A stretch of 64,000 nt of DNA, taken from contig CAVUWX010000025.1 in the NCBI GenBank assembly GCA_963745205.1, positions 60,273 through 124,272 on the forward strand. Direction: 5' to 3'. The notes under the pieces are model-generated. The model was not told where the DNA came from, made no database searches, and saw only the letters and a list, made by a program, of their open reading frames with translations. Positions 15,410-22,926 of this stretch are shown here, in pieces. A program made the translations under genes and the position numbers. Source of the DNA: Hyphomicrobium_A sp963745205. Its GTDB lineage: Bacteria; Pseudomonadota; Alphaproteobacteria; Rhizobiales; Hyphomicrobiaceae. The first letter of the stretch is position 1. The number at the start of each line of letters is the position of its first letter.

Positions 15410-15619
15410 ATGCGTTTCGCGCTTCTACCCATGCCCGATGGCTCCAAGCTCGCCGTCAATCCGAACTACGTCGTCAAGGTCGAGCCAGAGACGAAGGATC
15501 GGGCGCTTGTCACCGTGGCCCACGGAGCAGGTCACGCTGCTCTTACTGTAGCGGCCGGCTCCGACGCCGTCTGCGCCATCGTGGAGAACGCATGGCGAGA
15601 TATACTCACCAAGGCTTAG
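15410..15619 (+). CDS. Small hypothetical protein
   Basis: A 69-residue protein from ATG 15410 behind GAGGAG. It has a compact beta-like pattern (MRFALLPMPDGSKLAVNPNYVVKVEPE) and a C-terminal helix ending AWRDILTKA. No family recognised. It is followed 20 bases later by another small frame. Confidence 0.6.
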   Translation: MRFALLPMPDGSKLAVNPNYVVKVEPETKDRALVTVAHGAGHAALTVAAGSDAVCAIVENAWRDILTKA

Positions 15620-15639
15620 CAGCAGTGAAGGAGAGGGCG

Positions 15640-15918
15640 ATGGCAGCTATCACCGACGAACAGCTTCGTGAAGAGGAAGAGCGGATCGTTCTGGCCTGTC
15701 TGCCCGACCCTCTGGCGCGGCTGTCTGAGCGCGGTTGCGAACCGCCGTATGAAATGGCGCTCTTGGACTAAGAGGGCACAGCCGCAACCGGGCTGATCGA
15801 TGAAAACGGAGAGGGCAAGCTGGACTTCAACTGGATACCCGAACTCCCATTCACGCTTACGCTCGTCGATCCCGAGAACATGAAGGGCGAGCGGATCGAA
15901 GTCTGTAAGACAAGCTGA
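15640..15918 (+). pseudogene. Small gene interrupted by an in-frame TAA
   Basis: ATG 15640 behind ggagaggg opens a frame of 43 residues (AAITDEQLREEEERIVLACL...) that stops at TAA 15769-15771. The same frame then continues for 48 codons of protein-like sequence (GLIDENGEGKLDFNWIPELP, TLVDPENMKGERIEVCKTS) to TGA 15916-15918. Both halves have the same codon bias, so this looks like a 92-codon gene broken by one nonsense change. Function unknown. Confidence 0.55.
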
Positions 15919-15934
15919 GCGAATCCCTGACTTC

Positions 15935-15965
15935 GCCGCCTGACCCCACTCCCGTCAGCGGCGAC
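15935..15965 (+). repeat. Short intergenic repeat, copy 2
   Basis: Matches 13898-13929 with one base missing. It lies directly after the interrupted gene. Confidence 0.6.
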
Positions 15966-16022
15966 CGTCGCCTCTAAGCTACCCTGCTACGCTGATTTGC
16001 TGCAGTGGAGGAAAGGATACCG

Positions 16023-16430
16023 ATGGCAACGAGCCAATCGACCGCCGTGATAGCGATGTTCGCCCTCGGACTGGCGTTCGCCCCAGCCGCTTCGGCTGAC
16101 GCTGCAGGTGACGCCTGCACGGCACTCTCAGAAGCGCGTGTCGCACTGTATTTTATGATCAATGCCAAGACCAAGGCAGCGCAGGATGAGTTCAATGCGA
16201 AGGTGCAAGCGGCAAGCACCAAGCTTGATTCCCTGCTTGCCGGCATGACCGGCGCTAACGCCAAGGTGGCGGCCGATTTCAAAGCCGTCTGGGATCAGTT
16301 CAAAGCGACACGTGAGAACGAGATCATACCGGCGATCTACAAAGGCAACGCCAGCGATGCCAAGAAGATCGCCGACGGCATTCAAGCCGACCGCCTGTCG
16401 AAAATGTGGGACATCATGTCCTGCAGATGA
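16023..16430 (+). CDS. Secreted helical protein resembling an MCP four-helix sensor
   Basis: A 135-residue protein with a signal peptide (residues 1-25, VIAMFALGLAFAPAASADA). The mature part is almost all helix: ARVALYFMINAKTKAAQDEF, LDSLLAGMTGANAKVAADFKAVWDQFK and RENEIIPAIYKGNASDAKK. That spacing resembles the periplasmic four-helix-bundle sensor of chemoreceptors, but no membrane anchor or signalling domain follows, so it may act as a free periplasmic binder. Two Cys (DACTAL, MSCR) could pair. ATG 16023 is preferred over GTG 16005. Confidence 0.6.
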   Translation: MATSQSTAVIAMFALGLAFAPAASADAAGDACTALSEARVALYFMINAKTKAAQDEFNAKVQAASTKLDSLLAGMTGANAKVAADFKAVWDQFKATRENEIIPAIYKGNASDAKKIADGIQADRLSKMWDIMSCR

Positions 16431-16493
16431 CATACCAGCAGCACGAACTGGTTTTCGCGTGCATCGCGTTGAAGCAAACGAAAGGGCAAGCAC

Positions 16494-16556
16494 ATGGCCC
16501 GCGACGGCTATGCGCTCGTGAAGTGCGAGCTCGCGGTGTTCAAGCCGGAGGCATGA
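16494..16556 (+). repeat. Partial copy of the CELAVFKPE micro-ORF repeat
   Basis: The frame ARDGYALVKCELAVFKPEA followed by TGA is nearly the same as the end of the 36-residue frame at 21168-21278. A third fragment lies at 21887-21921. Conservation at the DNA level suggests a repeated cassette. Confidence 0.5.
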
Positions 16557-16662
16557 AAGAAAAAAAGCAGCACCAACGCATTTTACGCTTGGCGCTCCCC
16601 TGGCTGCAGTGAGCTCGATGAGAGTGACATCTGAAACCTGTCGCCGTCAAAGCAGGCGCCGA

Positions 16663-16989
16663 CTAATGAGCGAGCGCGACCTTGAACATTGCGATGACAG
16701 CGTCGCGGCCTTCGGTGTCGTTGATGAGCTGCAGTCCGACATCGGATTTGTTTGCAGCAAGGACGAACTCTTCGGACTCGAGGGCACGATTAAACCCGGC
16801 AGCGCCGAATAACAGGGCAGCTGCGCGATAGAGAGCGCCGACGGCGCAGAAACTCGCGGCCGCTGGATCTAGGCATGCACACACCTTCCCGTCGGCCATT
16901 CGAGCCATCGAACAGCGTGTCCATTTCGACTCGTCCGATATGATCTCAAGGCCGCGGCCGACGATCTGATATTGTAAAAGCTTGGCCAT
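16663..16989 (-). CDS. DUF6197-like small protein
   Basis: A 108-residue protein. The arrangement ESKWTRCSMARMADG, then AASFCAVGALYRAA, then a C-terminal INDTEGRDAVIAMFKVAL fits the DUF6197 family (W-T-x2-x-x-AR...FCA-GA), whose function is unknown. The family assignment is by motif only. ATG 16987-16989 is chosen over an upstream in-frame start because the family begins near KLLQYQIVGRGLEII. Confidence 0.6.
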   Translation of the reverse strand: MAKLLQYQIVGRGLEIISDESKWTRCSMARMADGKVCACLDPAAASFCAVGALYRAAALLFGAAGFNRALESEEFVLAANKSDVGLQLINDTEGRDAVIAMFKVALAH

Positions 16990-17051
16990 GGGCTGCGAAC
17001 GTCGGCGGTCGGTACAAGTTCCGTTCCGCAACTCTCGATGTCGACGCTCGC

Positions 17052-17282
17052 CTACCGAGCAATTGAACTCGGCCCAGCCATGGCCGGCATCGGCACCGCA
17101 CTGGAATCTACGGAGATCGGCAGCTGTCTACTGGATGGGGCTATGATCCAGACCAGAAGCGCGGCAGCGAGCGCCGCGGCAGCGATGGTCAAGAACGAGG
17201 CAATGTCCGCGAAGGGGTCGGGCTCGGGGTGCAGGTTACGCGGCTCCCGATGGGGAGTCCGGGACTCTAGGTCGATGGCCAT
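17052..17282 (-). CDS. Small single-span membrane protein
   Basis: A 76-residue protein from ATG 17280-17282. It has a polar start with HREPRNLHPEPDPFADI, one hydrophobic helix (ASFLTIAAAALAAALLVWII) and a short tail. It overlaps the end of the upstream gene by 16 bases, so the two are probably translated together. Function unknown. Confidence 0.5.
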   Translation of the reverse strand: MAIDLESRTPHREPRNLHPEPDPFADIASFLTIAAAALAAALLVWIIAPSSRQLPISVDSSAVPMPAMAGPSSIAR

Positions 17283-17566
17283 GGGTGACCCTGCTTTCGA
17301 TTTGCGCGCGTAACCAACGCGAGGTCCGGAAGTTCCCAAAAATCGCGGTCGTATCTCTCCGGCGAGGCGATTTTTTCGCGCGGCGACAGCGCACCGATGC
17401 TACTGGCCAAAGCTCGGAGTTCATCGAGGACCACCTGGCGCCGGCCTTCATGACCCGTGGCAATATCTCGAATATCGTCCAAGAGCTGTTGGTCGTGCCG
17501 GCTCAATTCATCTCCCAACGCCTCCACGACGAGGTGCAGGTCGGCGCTGTTGGAGCTTATGGGCAC
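17267..17566 (-). CDS. Small helical hypothetical protein
   Basis: A 99-residue, mainly helical acidic protein (LHLVVEALGDELSRHDQQLL, RRQVVLDELRALASSIGAL). No family recognised. It is upstream of and overlaps the single-span membrane protein gene. Confidence 0.5.
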   Translation of the reverse strand: MPISSNSADLHLVVEALGDELSRHDQQLLDDIRDIATGHEGRRQVVLDELRALASSIGALSPREKIASPERYDRDFWELPDLALVTRANRKQGHPWPST

Positions 17567-17756
17567 GGAGCGATGTCCATGAGATGCGGATCTGGTTTAA
17601 CTCAGTCGTCGCCTTCTTGAGAGGTCAGCACCATGGCCGACCAAAACCCGATAACCAACGTCGAGCAAAGGCCGATATCGGCAGCTAAGAGAAGACGTAG
17701 CATTGCAGTTCCTCGCACCTTGTTCCAAGGCTGGGCTGCGCCGGTTAATGAGCGGT

Positions 17757-17788
17757 AAAAAAAATGCCCCGCCATCGCTTACGGGGCT
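17757..17788 (-). terminator. Rho-independent terminator (minus strand)
   Basis: The stem pairs gccccg (17766-17771) with cggggc (17782-17787), followed on the minus strand by eight T. It ends the gene at 17816-18625. Nearly the same hairpin recurs at 18700-18728. Confidence 0.8.
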
Positions 17789-17815
17789 CACGCTATTCAG
17801 TAATCGCCGCTCGCT

Positions 17816-18625
17816 TCAGGGTGCGAGATACTCCTCCTTCAAGGTGCGAGCACAAACCTCCCGCCACAGCGTCTTCGTCATGTGTGTAGCCTTGTCCCAG
17901 TCAGCAATGCATTCCGGCAAGGTCCTCCCCGAAGCACCACCACCGGGTAAGGAAGACCCTCCGCTGGTTGCAATGACCTCTCCTTGGGTCCCTATGATCG
18001 CAACGCTGCTTATTGCAGCGGTGGTGGGCGCCTGGGCCACTGCACCGCTGGTGGCCACCCCCACGTTCGGCAAAAGCACGCCATTGACGCCGAGGACCTG
18101 TGATCCTGTCGTGACCTGTGATCCTGTCGTGAAACGTGTGGTGGTCGTGAGGTCTGTGGTCACCAGCCCGCTCGCCGCGGGTGCCGCCAAATCCGTGATG
18201 TTGGTGGTCGTCGGCGCGCTCACCGCGGATGTCGCCAAATCCTGCGCTCCGGGATTAAATTGACTGAGGTCGGGTGCCGACCCGCGCCCGCCGCCACTCG
18301 ACGAAGGCGACGTGCTCGCCGGGGGGTCGGCTGGCGGATCGGCCACGGCCGAGGTTGTGGTGCCTTTCGTCGTCATCGGCGGTGCACCAAGCGCGGTTGT
18401 CACAAGCATCCCGGCCAATGGGGCAGGGCTCGCTATGGATCGCGCACCTGGTGACACTCGGGTAGATGTTGGCCCGAAGGACCTTGTGGAAGCACCGATG
18501 TGTGCCCCGGATATGGAAGAACGGCCGTGGCCGTGGGAGCCACCTCCGTGAGCCGAGGCAGGCGCCTCCCCGATCAGCATGGTCACGCCCGCCAGTACGA
18601 TCATCCGATCGAGGCGATAGGGCAT
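17816..18625 (-). CDS. Secreted Ser/Thr-rich protein with WDxATHMxK tail
   Basis: A 269-residue protein with a signal peptide (residues 1-25, RMIVLAGVTMLIGEAPASA). A Gly/His patch (HGGGSHGHG) and long Thr/Ser/Ala/Pro stretches with the tandem TTGSQV repeat follow. The last 35 residues, LPECIADWDKATHMTKTLWR then EVCART, form a compact module with two Cys that is also present in the neighbouring gene at 19061-19283. That module is common in Hyphomicrobiales hypothetical proteins. Its role is unknown; it is perhaps a cell-surface protein. Confidence 0.65.
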   Translation of the reverse strand: MPYRLDRMIVLAGVTMLIGEAPASAHGGGSHGHGRSSISGAHIGASTRSFGPTSTRVSPGARSIASPAPLAGMLVTTALGAPPMTTKGTTTSAVADPPADPPASTSPSSSGGGRGSAPDLSQFNPGAQDLATSAVSAPTTTNITDLAAPAASGLVTTDLTTTTRFTTGSQVTTGSQVLGVNGVLLPNVGVATSGAVAQAPTTAAISSVAIIGTQGEVIATSGGSSLPGGGASGRTLPECIADWDKATHMTKTLWREVCARTLKEEYLAP

Positions 18626-18699
18626 GGGAGTCTCTCCGAGGGTAGGGTTAATAAATTACTATCTACAACTATCTGCAATCAGCTTCCGTTCCCCGCAGC

Positions 18700-18728
18700 A
18701 AAAAAGCCCCGCCTTCGCTGACGGGGCT
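18700..18728 (-). terminator. Rho-independent terminator (minus strand), twin of 17757-17788
   Basis: The stem pairs gccccg (18706-18711) with cggggc (18722-18727), followed by T6 on the minus strand. It lies just after the frame-corrected stop of the winged-helix gene (18734). Confidence 0.8.
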
Positions 18729-18733
18729 GAGTT

Positions 18734-19037
18734 TCAGTGCAGGCTGATCAGAACCTCGCGGCCTCGTCTGGCCTTGCGGATGACGCCCTGCGACCCGCCG
18801 TGAGGCTTCACCGGGTGAACAATCCATGAGCTCTGCGAGCCTACGATTGTTCACCGGCTCGCCGGCGAGGATGAGTGCGGCGTAGACCGCACGCTCGAAC
18901 TCCCTCGACGGCTGCCAGGTTGGCACCGGTTGCAGGACTTCGACCTGCGGCAGCGGCTTCGGCCTGCGTTTCAACCGCGACGACACGGCTTCCCATGCGT
19001 CACGGAGCGTGTAGTAGTTAGAGGTAGCTTCAATCAT
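18734..19037 (-). pseudogene. Winged-helix-like protein, frameshifted near its end
   Basis: From ATG 19035-19037. The protein has a basic start and a helix-turn-helix-like section, FERAVYAALILAGEPVNNRR then LAELMDCSPGEASRRV. As read, the frame runs into the terminator. After a one-base slip near 18790 it reads GVIRKARRGREVLISLH and stops at TGA 18734-18736, immediately before the hairpin, which is clearly the intended end. It may be a sequencing error or early decay. Confidence 0.55.
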
Positions 19038-19060
19038 GGCCGACCCGGATCGAGGCGCCC

Positions 19061-19283
19061 TCACCTTCCATCGGTCTGTGACTCGCCCTCGAGACGACGA
19101 CAGGTTTGCGCCCACTCTATCTTTGCTCATGTGCGTTGCCGGGTCCCAGGTCTGTTCGCACTCCGTCAATGCGGCGGCGGCAGCGCGCGCCTCCCTCACA
19201 GTCATCTCGTTCACAGCGATGGCTTTGTCCTCTGCGATTTCGGGTGGCTGCAGCGCGATGGGGCGGTCGTTCGAGCGTGCCAT
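19061..19283 (-). pseudogene. Small WDxATHMxK-module protein, frameshifted
   Basis: From ATG 19281-19283. The frame reads TECEQTWDPATHMSK and then loses register near 19127. After a one-base slip it reads IEWAQTCRRLEGESQTDGR and stops at 19061. The module ECxxxWDxATHMxKxxWxxxC matches the tail of the secreted protein at 17816-18625, so the two genes share this domain. It lies 23 bases upstream of the winged-helix gene. Confidence 0.5.
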
Positions 19284-19327
19284 AAATTCGTGTGCCGTAA
19301 GCAGTAGCGAGAGAATCCAGCGCACGC

Positions 19328-19567
19328 TCATTCCAAAAAGCCGAACGGCGGCTTGGGAGGCTTCGGCGGCTTCTGCTCAAGCTCCGCGAGAAGACGCCTG
19401 CCCTTCGGGGTGATGATTGCTGCGTGACCGCCCCGGACGAAAAACACAAGCTCTGCCTCCTCCAGCGACTCCGCAACGGTCAGCTGATTGCCCAAAAGCC
19501 ATGTGGGTTTTCCTTCGGTCGCCAGCATCTCAAGGAGCCGACGCTCAGGATCGGTCAAGGTCTGCAT
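19328..19567 (-). CDS. Small HTH-like hypothetical protein
   Basis: A 79-residue protein from ATG 19565-19567 behind GGAGG. The N-terminal half TDPERRLLEMLATEGKPTWL and VAESLEEAELVFFVRGGH..ITPKGRRLL resemble a short winged-helix with a beta-wing, and it ends with a Pro-rich repeat (KPPKPPKPP). A paralogue with the same AELVxxIR...ITPxGRRLLA core lies at 20340-20540. Function unknown. Confidence 0.6.
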   Translation of the reverse strand: MQTLTDPERRLLEMLATEGKPTWLLGNQLTVAESLEEAELVFFVRGGHAAIITPKGRRLLAELEQKPPKPPKPPFGFLE

Positions 19568-19703
19568 CGCGGTCCTCCGCGCGCACCTCAACTAGCACGC
19601 GCTTGCGCAGCCCGTTCTCGTGATCCTCGATCTCGCGCTCGTACTTGTCCAGCTCGCGCTGCTCCGGCTTGAATGAGCGCGGGAGTGGGAGTGCCTCCGA
19701 CGG

Positions 19704-19886
19704 CTACGCACGCCACCATCCCCGCCTCTGCGCGATGTAGCCGAGCACGACACCCGCCTGCGTCAGAAAGCCGACAGCCCACGGCAGGACATGATGATCA
19801 CCATACGCGCCCCAGCCACCGAGCAGAGTGAACGGCACGATGCCGGCGAGGAACAGGGTGATCGTGATGATGCGGTCGTTGGTCAT
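19704..19886 (-). CDS. Small two-span membrane protein
   Basis: A 60-residue protein with two hydrophobic segments (IITITLFLAGIVPFTLLGGW and VLPWAVGFLTQAGVVLGYI) and a basic end. Its ATG (19884-19886) overlaps the TGA of the upstream coiled-coil gene (ATGA), so translation is coupled. Function unknown. Confidence 0.55.
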   Translation of the reverse strand: MTNDRIITITLFLAGIVPFTLLGGWGAYGDHHVLPWAVGFLTQAGVVLGYIAQRRGWWRA

Positions 19887-20323
19887 GGGGACACCTTTGG
19901 CAGTGCGGATGCGAGCACGACGGACACCTCATCGCTCTCAAGCAACGGCAGGCCCGTGATCGCGCACGTCAGCCACCGGCCCTCGTTATCCGAGCGCAGG
20001 CTGCCAGTGATCTTCTCTATGGCGTCGATCTCCTTGTGAAGCTCCGCTTCACGCACTTTGAACGGCTCACGAGCCGCATGGATCGCGTCTTCGAATGGCG
20101 CGATTTTCTCCCTCAGCTCCATCGAGCGTCGCATTGAGCCTTGGATGTCGTTCCAGTGCATCGACCCGTCCTCCGGGAACTCACGATGCAGCCGTTCCCG
20201 ATGCTTCCTCACCTCAGCCTCAAGCGGAGCGAGTGCCTTCTCTTCCTCGCGCGCAAGCTCGCCTGCCTTCTTGTGTAGATCCAAGAGCCGCTTGCGTTCC
20301 TCGTCGTATGGGATCGCCGGCAT
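19883..20323 (-). CDS. Coiled-coil hypothetical protein
   Basis: A 146-residue protein from ATG 20321-20323 behind AAGGTGG. The first 110 residues are charged heptad-like helix (RLLDLHKKAGELAREEEKAL, EAEVRKHRERLHREF). The end (WLTCAITGLPLLESDEVSVV) has a globular look with CAITGLPL, which could be half of a metal site. Overlaps the membrane protein gene by 4 bases. Confidence 0.6.
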   Translation of the reverse strand: MPAIPYDEERKRLLDLHKKAGELAREEEKALAPLEAEVRKHRERLHREFPEDGSMHWNDIQGSMRRSMELREKIAPFEDAIHAAREPFKVREAELHKEIDAIEKITGSLRSDNEGRWLTCAITGLPLLESDEVSVVLASALPKVSP

Positions 20324-20339
20324 CACACCACCTTGTCGA

Positions 20340-20540
20340 TCAAACGAAGTAGAAGAAGGATGCGTACCCATCACCTCCAACATACGCGCACTCAGTCCAG
20401 GAACCCGCCGGCTTCTTCGCGCGCTCGTCGCCTGCAAGAAGACGCCGGCCATTTGGCGTGATGATCGCATCGTTGTCGCGGATCACAAGGACAAGCTCCG
20501 CTTCCTGCAGCGCCCTCGCGATCAGCAGATCCTCGTCCAT
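20340..20540 (-). CDS. HTH-like paralogue of 19328-19567, N-terminally short
   Basis: A 66-residue frame. ALQEAELVLVIRDNDAIITP then NGRRLLAG matches the gene at 19328-19567. The matching upstream part (ALEKLASEGKATRL) is in the same frame but has no usable start codon before a stop, so the gene has either lost its start or begins at ATG 20538-20540. It may be a degraded copy. Confidence 0.45.
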   Translation of the reverse strand: MDEDLLIARALQEAELVLVIRDNDAIITPNGRRLLAGDERAKKPAGSWTECAYVGGDGYASFFYFV

Positions 20541-20632
20541 CAGCCGGGTTGCCTTGCCTTCGCTGGCGAGCTTTTCAAGCGCTATTTTCGGCGCCTGCTG
20601 TAGCGAATGAGCTGTGCACTAGACCTCACATG

Positions 20633-21022
20633 TTACCCCTTCGTAGTCGCGCCTGATGACGCAACCGCCTCGAGCTCGTCCTCCCATTCCCCCGGCGAAT
20701 AGCGGATCACGCGTAGATTTCCTCTATATCGCTCGATCGTCAGCACTTTGCGACCGGACCAGACCTCCATATGGCCCGACTTCGGCAGATAATGGACAGT
20801 CAGCGTTTCAGTTCTGTATTCCTCGAAGGGTGTCACTCCCAAGGTGAGACAGATGCCTCTACCTTCAACCACCTTAAAAGCCAGCTCGTACAGTTCTAGT
20901 GCGCGAATGTCGTTAGTCGAAATCACGCTGCTACCTTCGCTGCAAACCGCGAGCACAAAGAAGCACCAGATCACCTCAGCCCTCGCATTGATGACAGCGC
21001 TCCCGCGCAAACTCCCAACCAC
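20633..21022 (-). CDS. Hypothetical protein
   Basis: A 129-residue frame from GTG 21020-21022. The N-terminus holds a hydrophobic patch (VIWCFFVLAVCSEGSSV) that might be a weak signal sequence. The remainder looks beta-rich (TETLTVHYLPKSGHMEVWSG, VLTIERYRGNLRVIRYSP). No family recognised and the start is uncertain. Confidence 0.5.
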   Translation of the reverse strand: MVGSLRGSAVINARAEVIWCFFVLAVCSEGSSVISTNDIRALELYELAFKVVEGRGICLTLGVTPFEEYRTETLTVHYLPKSGHMEVWSGRKVLTIERYRGNLRVIRYSPGEWEDELEAVASSGATTKG

Positions 21023-21167
21023 ACAGGTTCAAGCCCATGTAGACCGATTTCAGGTTACGTGCGCGAAAGTTAGGATGCTCTGTGGTGCCGATCCAACTTA
21101 GCAGCCGGGTCGTCCCAGTGACGCGCGCGATCGGAAATGACGTGAGACGGCTCGGCCGTGGCAGGGC

Positions 21168-21278
21168 ATGCACCGTGGCGCCGTCGACAAGCTCAAGCCC
21201 GAGTATCGCCTGGCGCTCGCGCGTGATGGCTATGCGCTCGTGACCTGCGAGCTCGCGGTGTTCAAGCCGGAGATGTGA
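21168..21278 (+). CDS. 36-residue micro-ORF, CELAVFKPE repeat
   Basis: From ATG 21168 to TGA 21276-21278: RGAVDKLKPEYRLALARDGY then ALVTCELAVFKPEM. Partial copies of its end occur at 16494-16556 and 21887-21921. Such repetition within 6 kb suggests a repeated cassette or the shared tail of a small-protein family. Whether it is translated is unknown. Confidence 0.4.
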   Translation: MHRGAVDKLKPEYRLALARDGYALVTCELAVFKPEM

Positions 21279-21286
21279 GTTGTATG

Positions 21287-21478
21287 TCACGTCATGCCGA
21301 GCTTTGCCCGGATCTCGTCGGGAAAGCCCACGCAAATGCGGTACTTCCCGTCTTTGAATACTACTTTGCTCGCTCTTGGCTTGCCGGCGAGCTCTTCAAC
21401 AGCCTGCACGCTTGCGGGGTCGATTACGAGGATGGCGCCCGTGGGCTCTCCCATGGCGTAGATTTCGAGTTCGACCAT
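21287..21478 (-). CDS. Small hypothetical protein
   Basis: A 63-residue protein from ATG 21476-21478 behind a strong AAAGGAGG. Compact sequence (VELEIYAMGEPTGAILVIDP, KVVFKDGKYRICVGFPDEI). No family recognised, but the ribosome binding site and codon pattern support it. Confidence 0.6.
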   Translation of the reverse strand: MVELEIYAMGEPTGAILVIDPASVQAVEELAGKPRASKVVFKDGKYRICVGFPDEIRAKLGMT

Positions 21479-21609
21479 TGTCGCCTCCTTTGGCACCCTC
21501 AATGGCCCCAGGTGGTTATATGGTGGCACATCTAGGTCCGGGCGAACCATCTCGACGTGCTGATGGCCCAGCATTACCAAACCCTCCGCTCCGTCTCCGA
21601 CAACCCCAT

Positions 21610-21873
21610 CTAGGTGATCGGCTTGTCGTGTAACCGGTTGCGCATGGCGACCACGCCTCCAGGATACAGCTCCGGCTTGGTGTCGATCATTCGCGAGCCG
21701 CACGCCGAGCACTTCATGTGCTTGCCGACCTCTGGCACTGGCGTCTCCGCCGGCAACGGAACGGTGGCAGGATTGACGTCGCGCTCGTGGCAACAGTCGC
21801 AGCAATAGACCCAGAGCAGTTTGTCCTCGCGGACAAGGTCGCTGAGCGTGACGGGACCAGTGGGGTCAGACAT
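21610..21873 (-). CDS. Cysteine-rich zinc-finger-like protein, paralogue 2
   Basis: An 87-residue duplicate of the gene at 14285-14608, with the same YCCDCCHERDV and MKCSACGSRMI clusters. The start is ATG 21871-21873, four codons inside an earlier TTG. DNA similarity continues past the stop (accaaaccctccgctccg in both places), so this is a segmental duplication that has since diverged. Confidence 0.65.
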   Translation of the reverse strand: MSDPTGPVTLSDLVREDKLLWVYCCDCCHERDVNPATVPLPAETPVPEVGKHMKCSACGSRMIDTKPELYPGGVVAMRNRLHDKPIT

Positions 21874-21886
21874 AGCCTTCACCAAT

Positions 21887-21921
21887 TAAGTGCGAGCTCG
21901 CGGTGTTCAAGCCGGAGGCTT
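21887..21921 (+). repeat. Fragment of the CELAVFKPE repeat
   Basis: The bases gtgcgagctcgcggtgttca, then agccggaggctt, match 16520-16553. It abuts paralogue 2 of the Cys-rich gene. Confidence 0.5.
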
Positions 21922-22020
21922 AACGGCCTCGACGAGAGTGATCCGTTGCCGCTTTCGCCCCACCTGTGGTATTGGCGAATAGTCTGTCTCGCATCCTGAT
22001 CGGTACAAGGAGGGCGTGCG

Positions 22021-22584
22021 GTGCTGGCGCGGTTGTTGAGGCGAACGGAACACCCAGACACGGTCACCAAACCGACGCCTCTGAGTGTTGTCGCGTACCC
22101 AAGCACCGAATCCCTGCTTCCTACCACTGAACCCGACCATTGCCGGAAACGCCGCCAGAAGCGCGTCCGCGTCTGCCGCCTCTACCGCGAGCCATTCTCG
22201 GAGGCCATGATCCACGCCGGCGCCCTGCTCGCCTTCATCCAGGAAGAGTGCCCTGACTTCATCGGCGGCTACGTTCCCCGCCCGGACCTAGAGCGCTTCT
22301 ACCGCAACGATCTCTGCGAGCGAGAAGCATGGAAGCCGCGACACTGGACAGCGATCGCGCGGCAGCTAGGTGAGATCACGAGTAAGAAGACGGTAAGGCA
22401 CAAGGGCGAGCGCTTTGTGGGATACCGGATACCTCGGCCAAGTACCTATGGCGTACCTAAATGCAGATCCAAGCAGACTTCTGCAGACCAAAATTTGGAC
22501 GTAAGTGATTGTTTTGAAATTGGCTCCGCGGGTAGGATTCGAACCTACGACCAACCGGTTAACAGCCGGTGGCTCTACCACTGA
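22021..22584 (+). CDS. Hypothetical protein whose frame runs into tRNA-Asn
   Basis: A 187-codon frame from GTG. The middle (SEAMIHAGALLAFIQEECPD, RPDLERFYRNDLCEREAWKP, HWTAIARQLGEITSKKTVRH) has a convincing protein pattern and may be a DNA-binding accessory protein. The last 21 codons read the antisense of tRNA-Asn, which cannot be the native end, so the gene is truncated or frameshifted at the tRNA junction. No family recognised. Confidence 0.5.
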   Translation: MLARLLRRTEHPDTVTKPTPLSVVAYPSTESLLPTTEPDHCRKRRQKRVRVCRLYREPFSEAMIHAGALLAFIQEECPDFIGGYVPRPDLERFYRNDLCEREAWKPRHWTAIARQLGEITSKKTVRHKGERFVGYRIPRPSTYGVPKCRSKQTSADQNLDVSDCFEIGSAGRIRTYDQPVNSRWLYH

Positions 22585-22595
22585 GCTACCGCGGA
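22521..22595 (-). tRNA. tRNA-Asn (GUU)
   Basis: On the minus strand a full cloverleaf: acceptor TCCGCGG with CCGCGGA, D-arm GCTCAGTGGTAGAGC, anticodon loop CTGTTAA, T-arm GTAGGTTCGAATCCTAC, then GCCA with encoded CCA. Confidence 0.95.
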
Positions 22596-22681
22596 ATAGC
22601 CGATGCTTTGCTGACGCGCGGCTCTTAGCAGAAACCGCCCCCCGGAACTAGAGGCTACCCGCCGCAGCCGAGGGTAAGCGC

Positions 22682-22755
22682 TGGAGGCCACGCCCGGAAT
22701 CGAACCGGGGTGCGCGGATTTGCAGTCCGCTGCGTCACCACTCCGCCACGTGGCC
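22682..22755 (-). tRNA. tRNA-Cys (GCA)
   Basis: On the minus strand: acceptor GGCCACG with CGTGGCC, D-arm GCGGAGTGGTGACGC, anticodon loop CTGCAAA, T-arm CCCGGTTCGATTCCGGG, encoded CCA. Confidence 0.95.
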
Positions 22756-22926
22756 CACCCGCTCCGCGCCAACAGGGCGGCGAAACGGAAAAGGCCGTTT
22801 ATCATACCCTCGGGAGCGTGCAAAGATATTGAGAGCGGCAACCGCAAGTGCTTTTGCCAGCGGCTCGAGACGGGCGGCGCCGAGATAGACTTTCAAGAGA
22901 CGACACCATCCTCAGGAGGGAGCACG

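Noticed and set aside
22521..22595. Att-site duplication of the tRNA-Asn 3' end
   Set aside because: I looked for a second copy of its 3' end (gggtaggattcgaacc in plus orientation) and found none in the window, so no island boundary can be proved.
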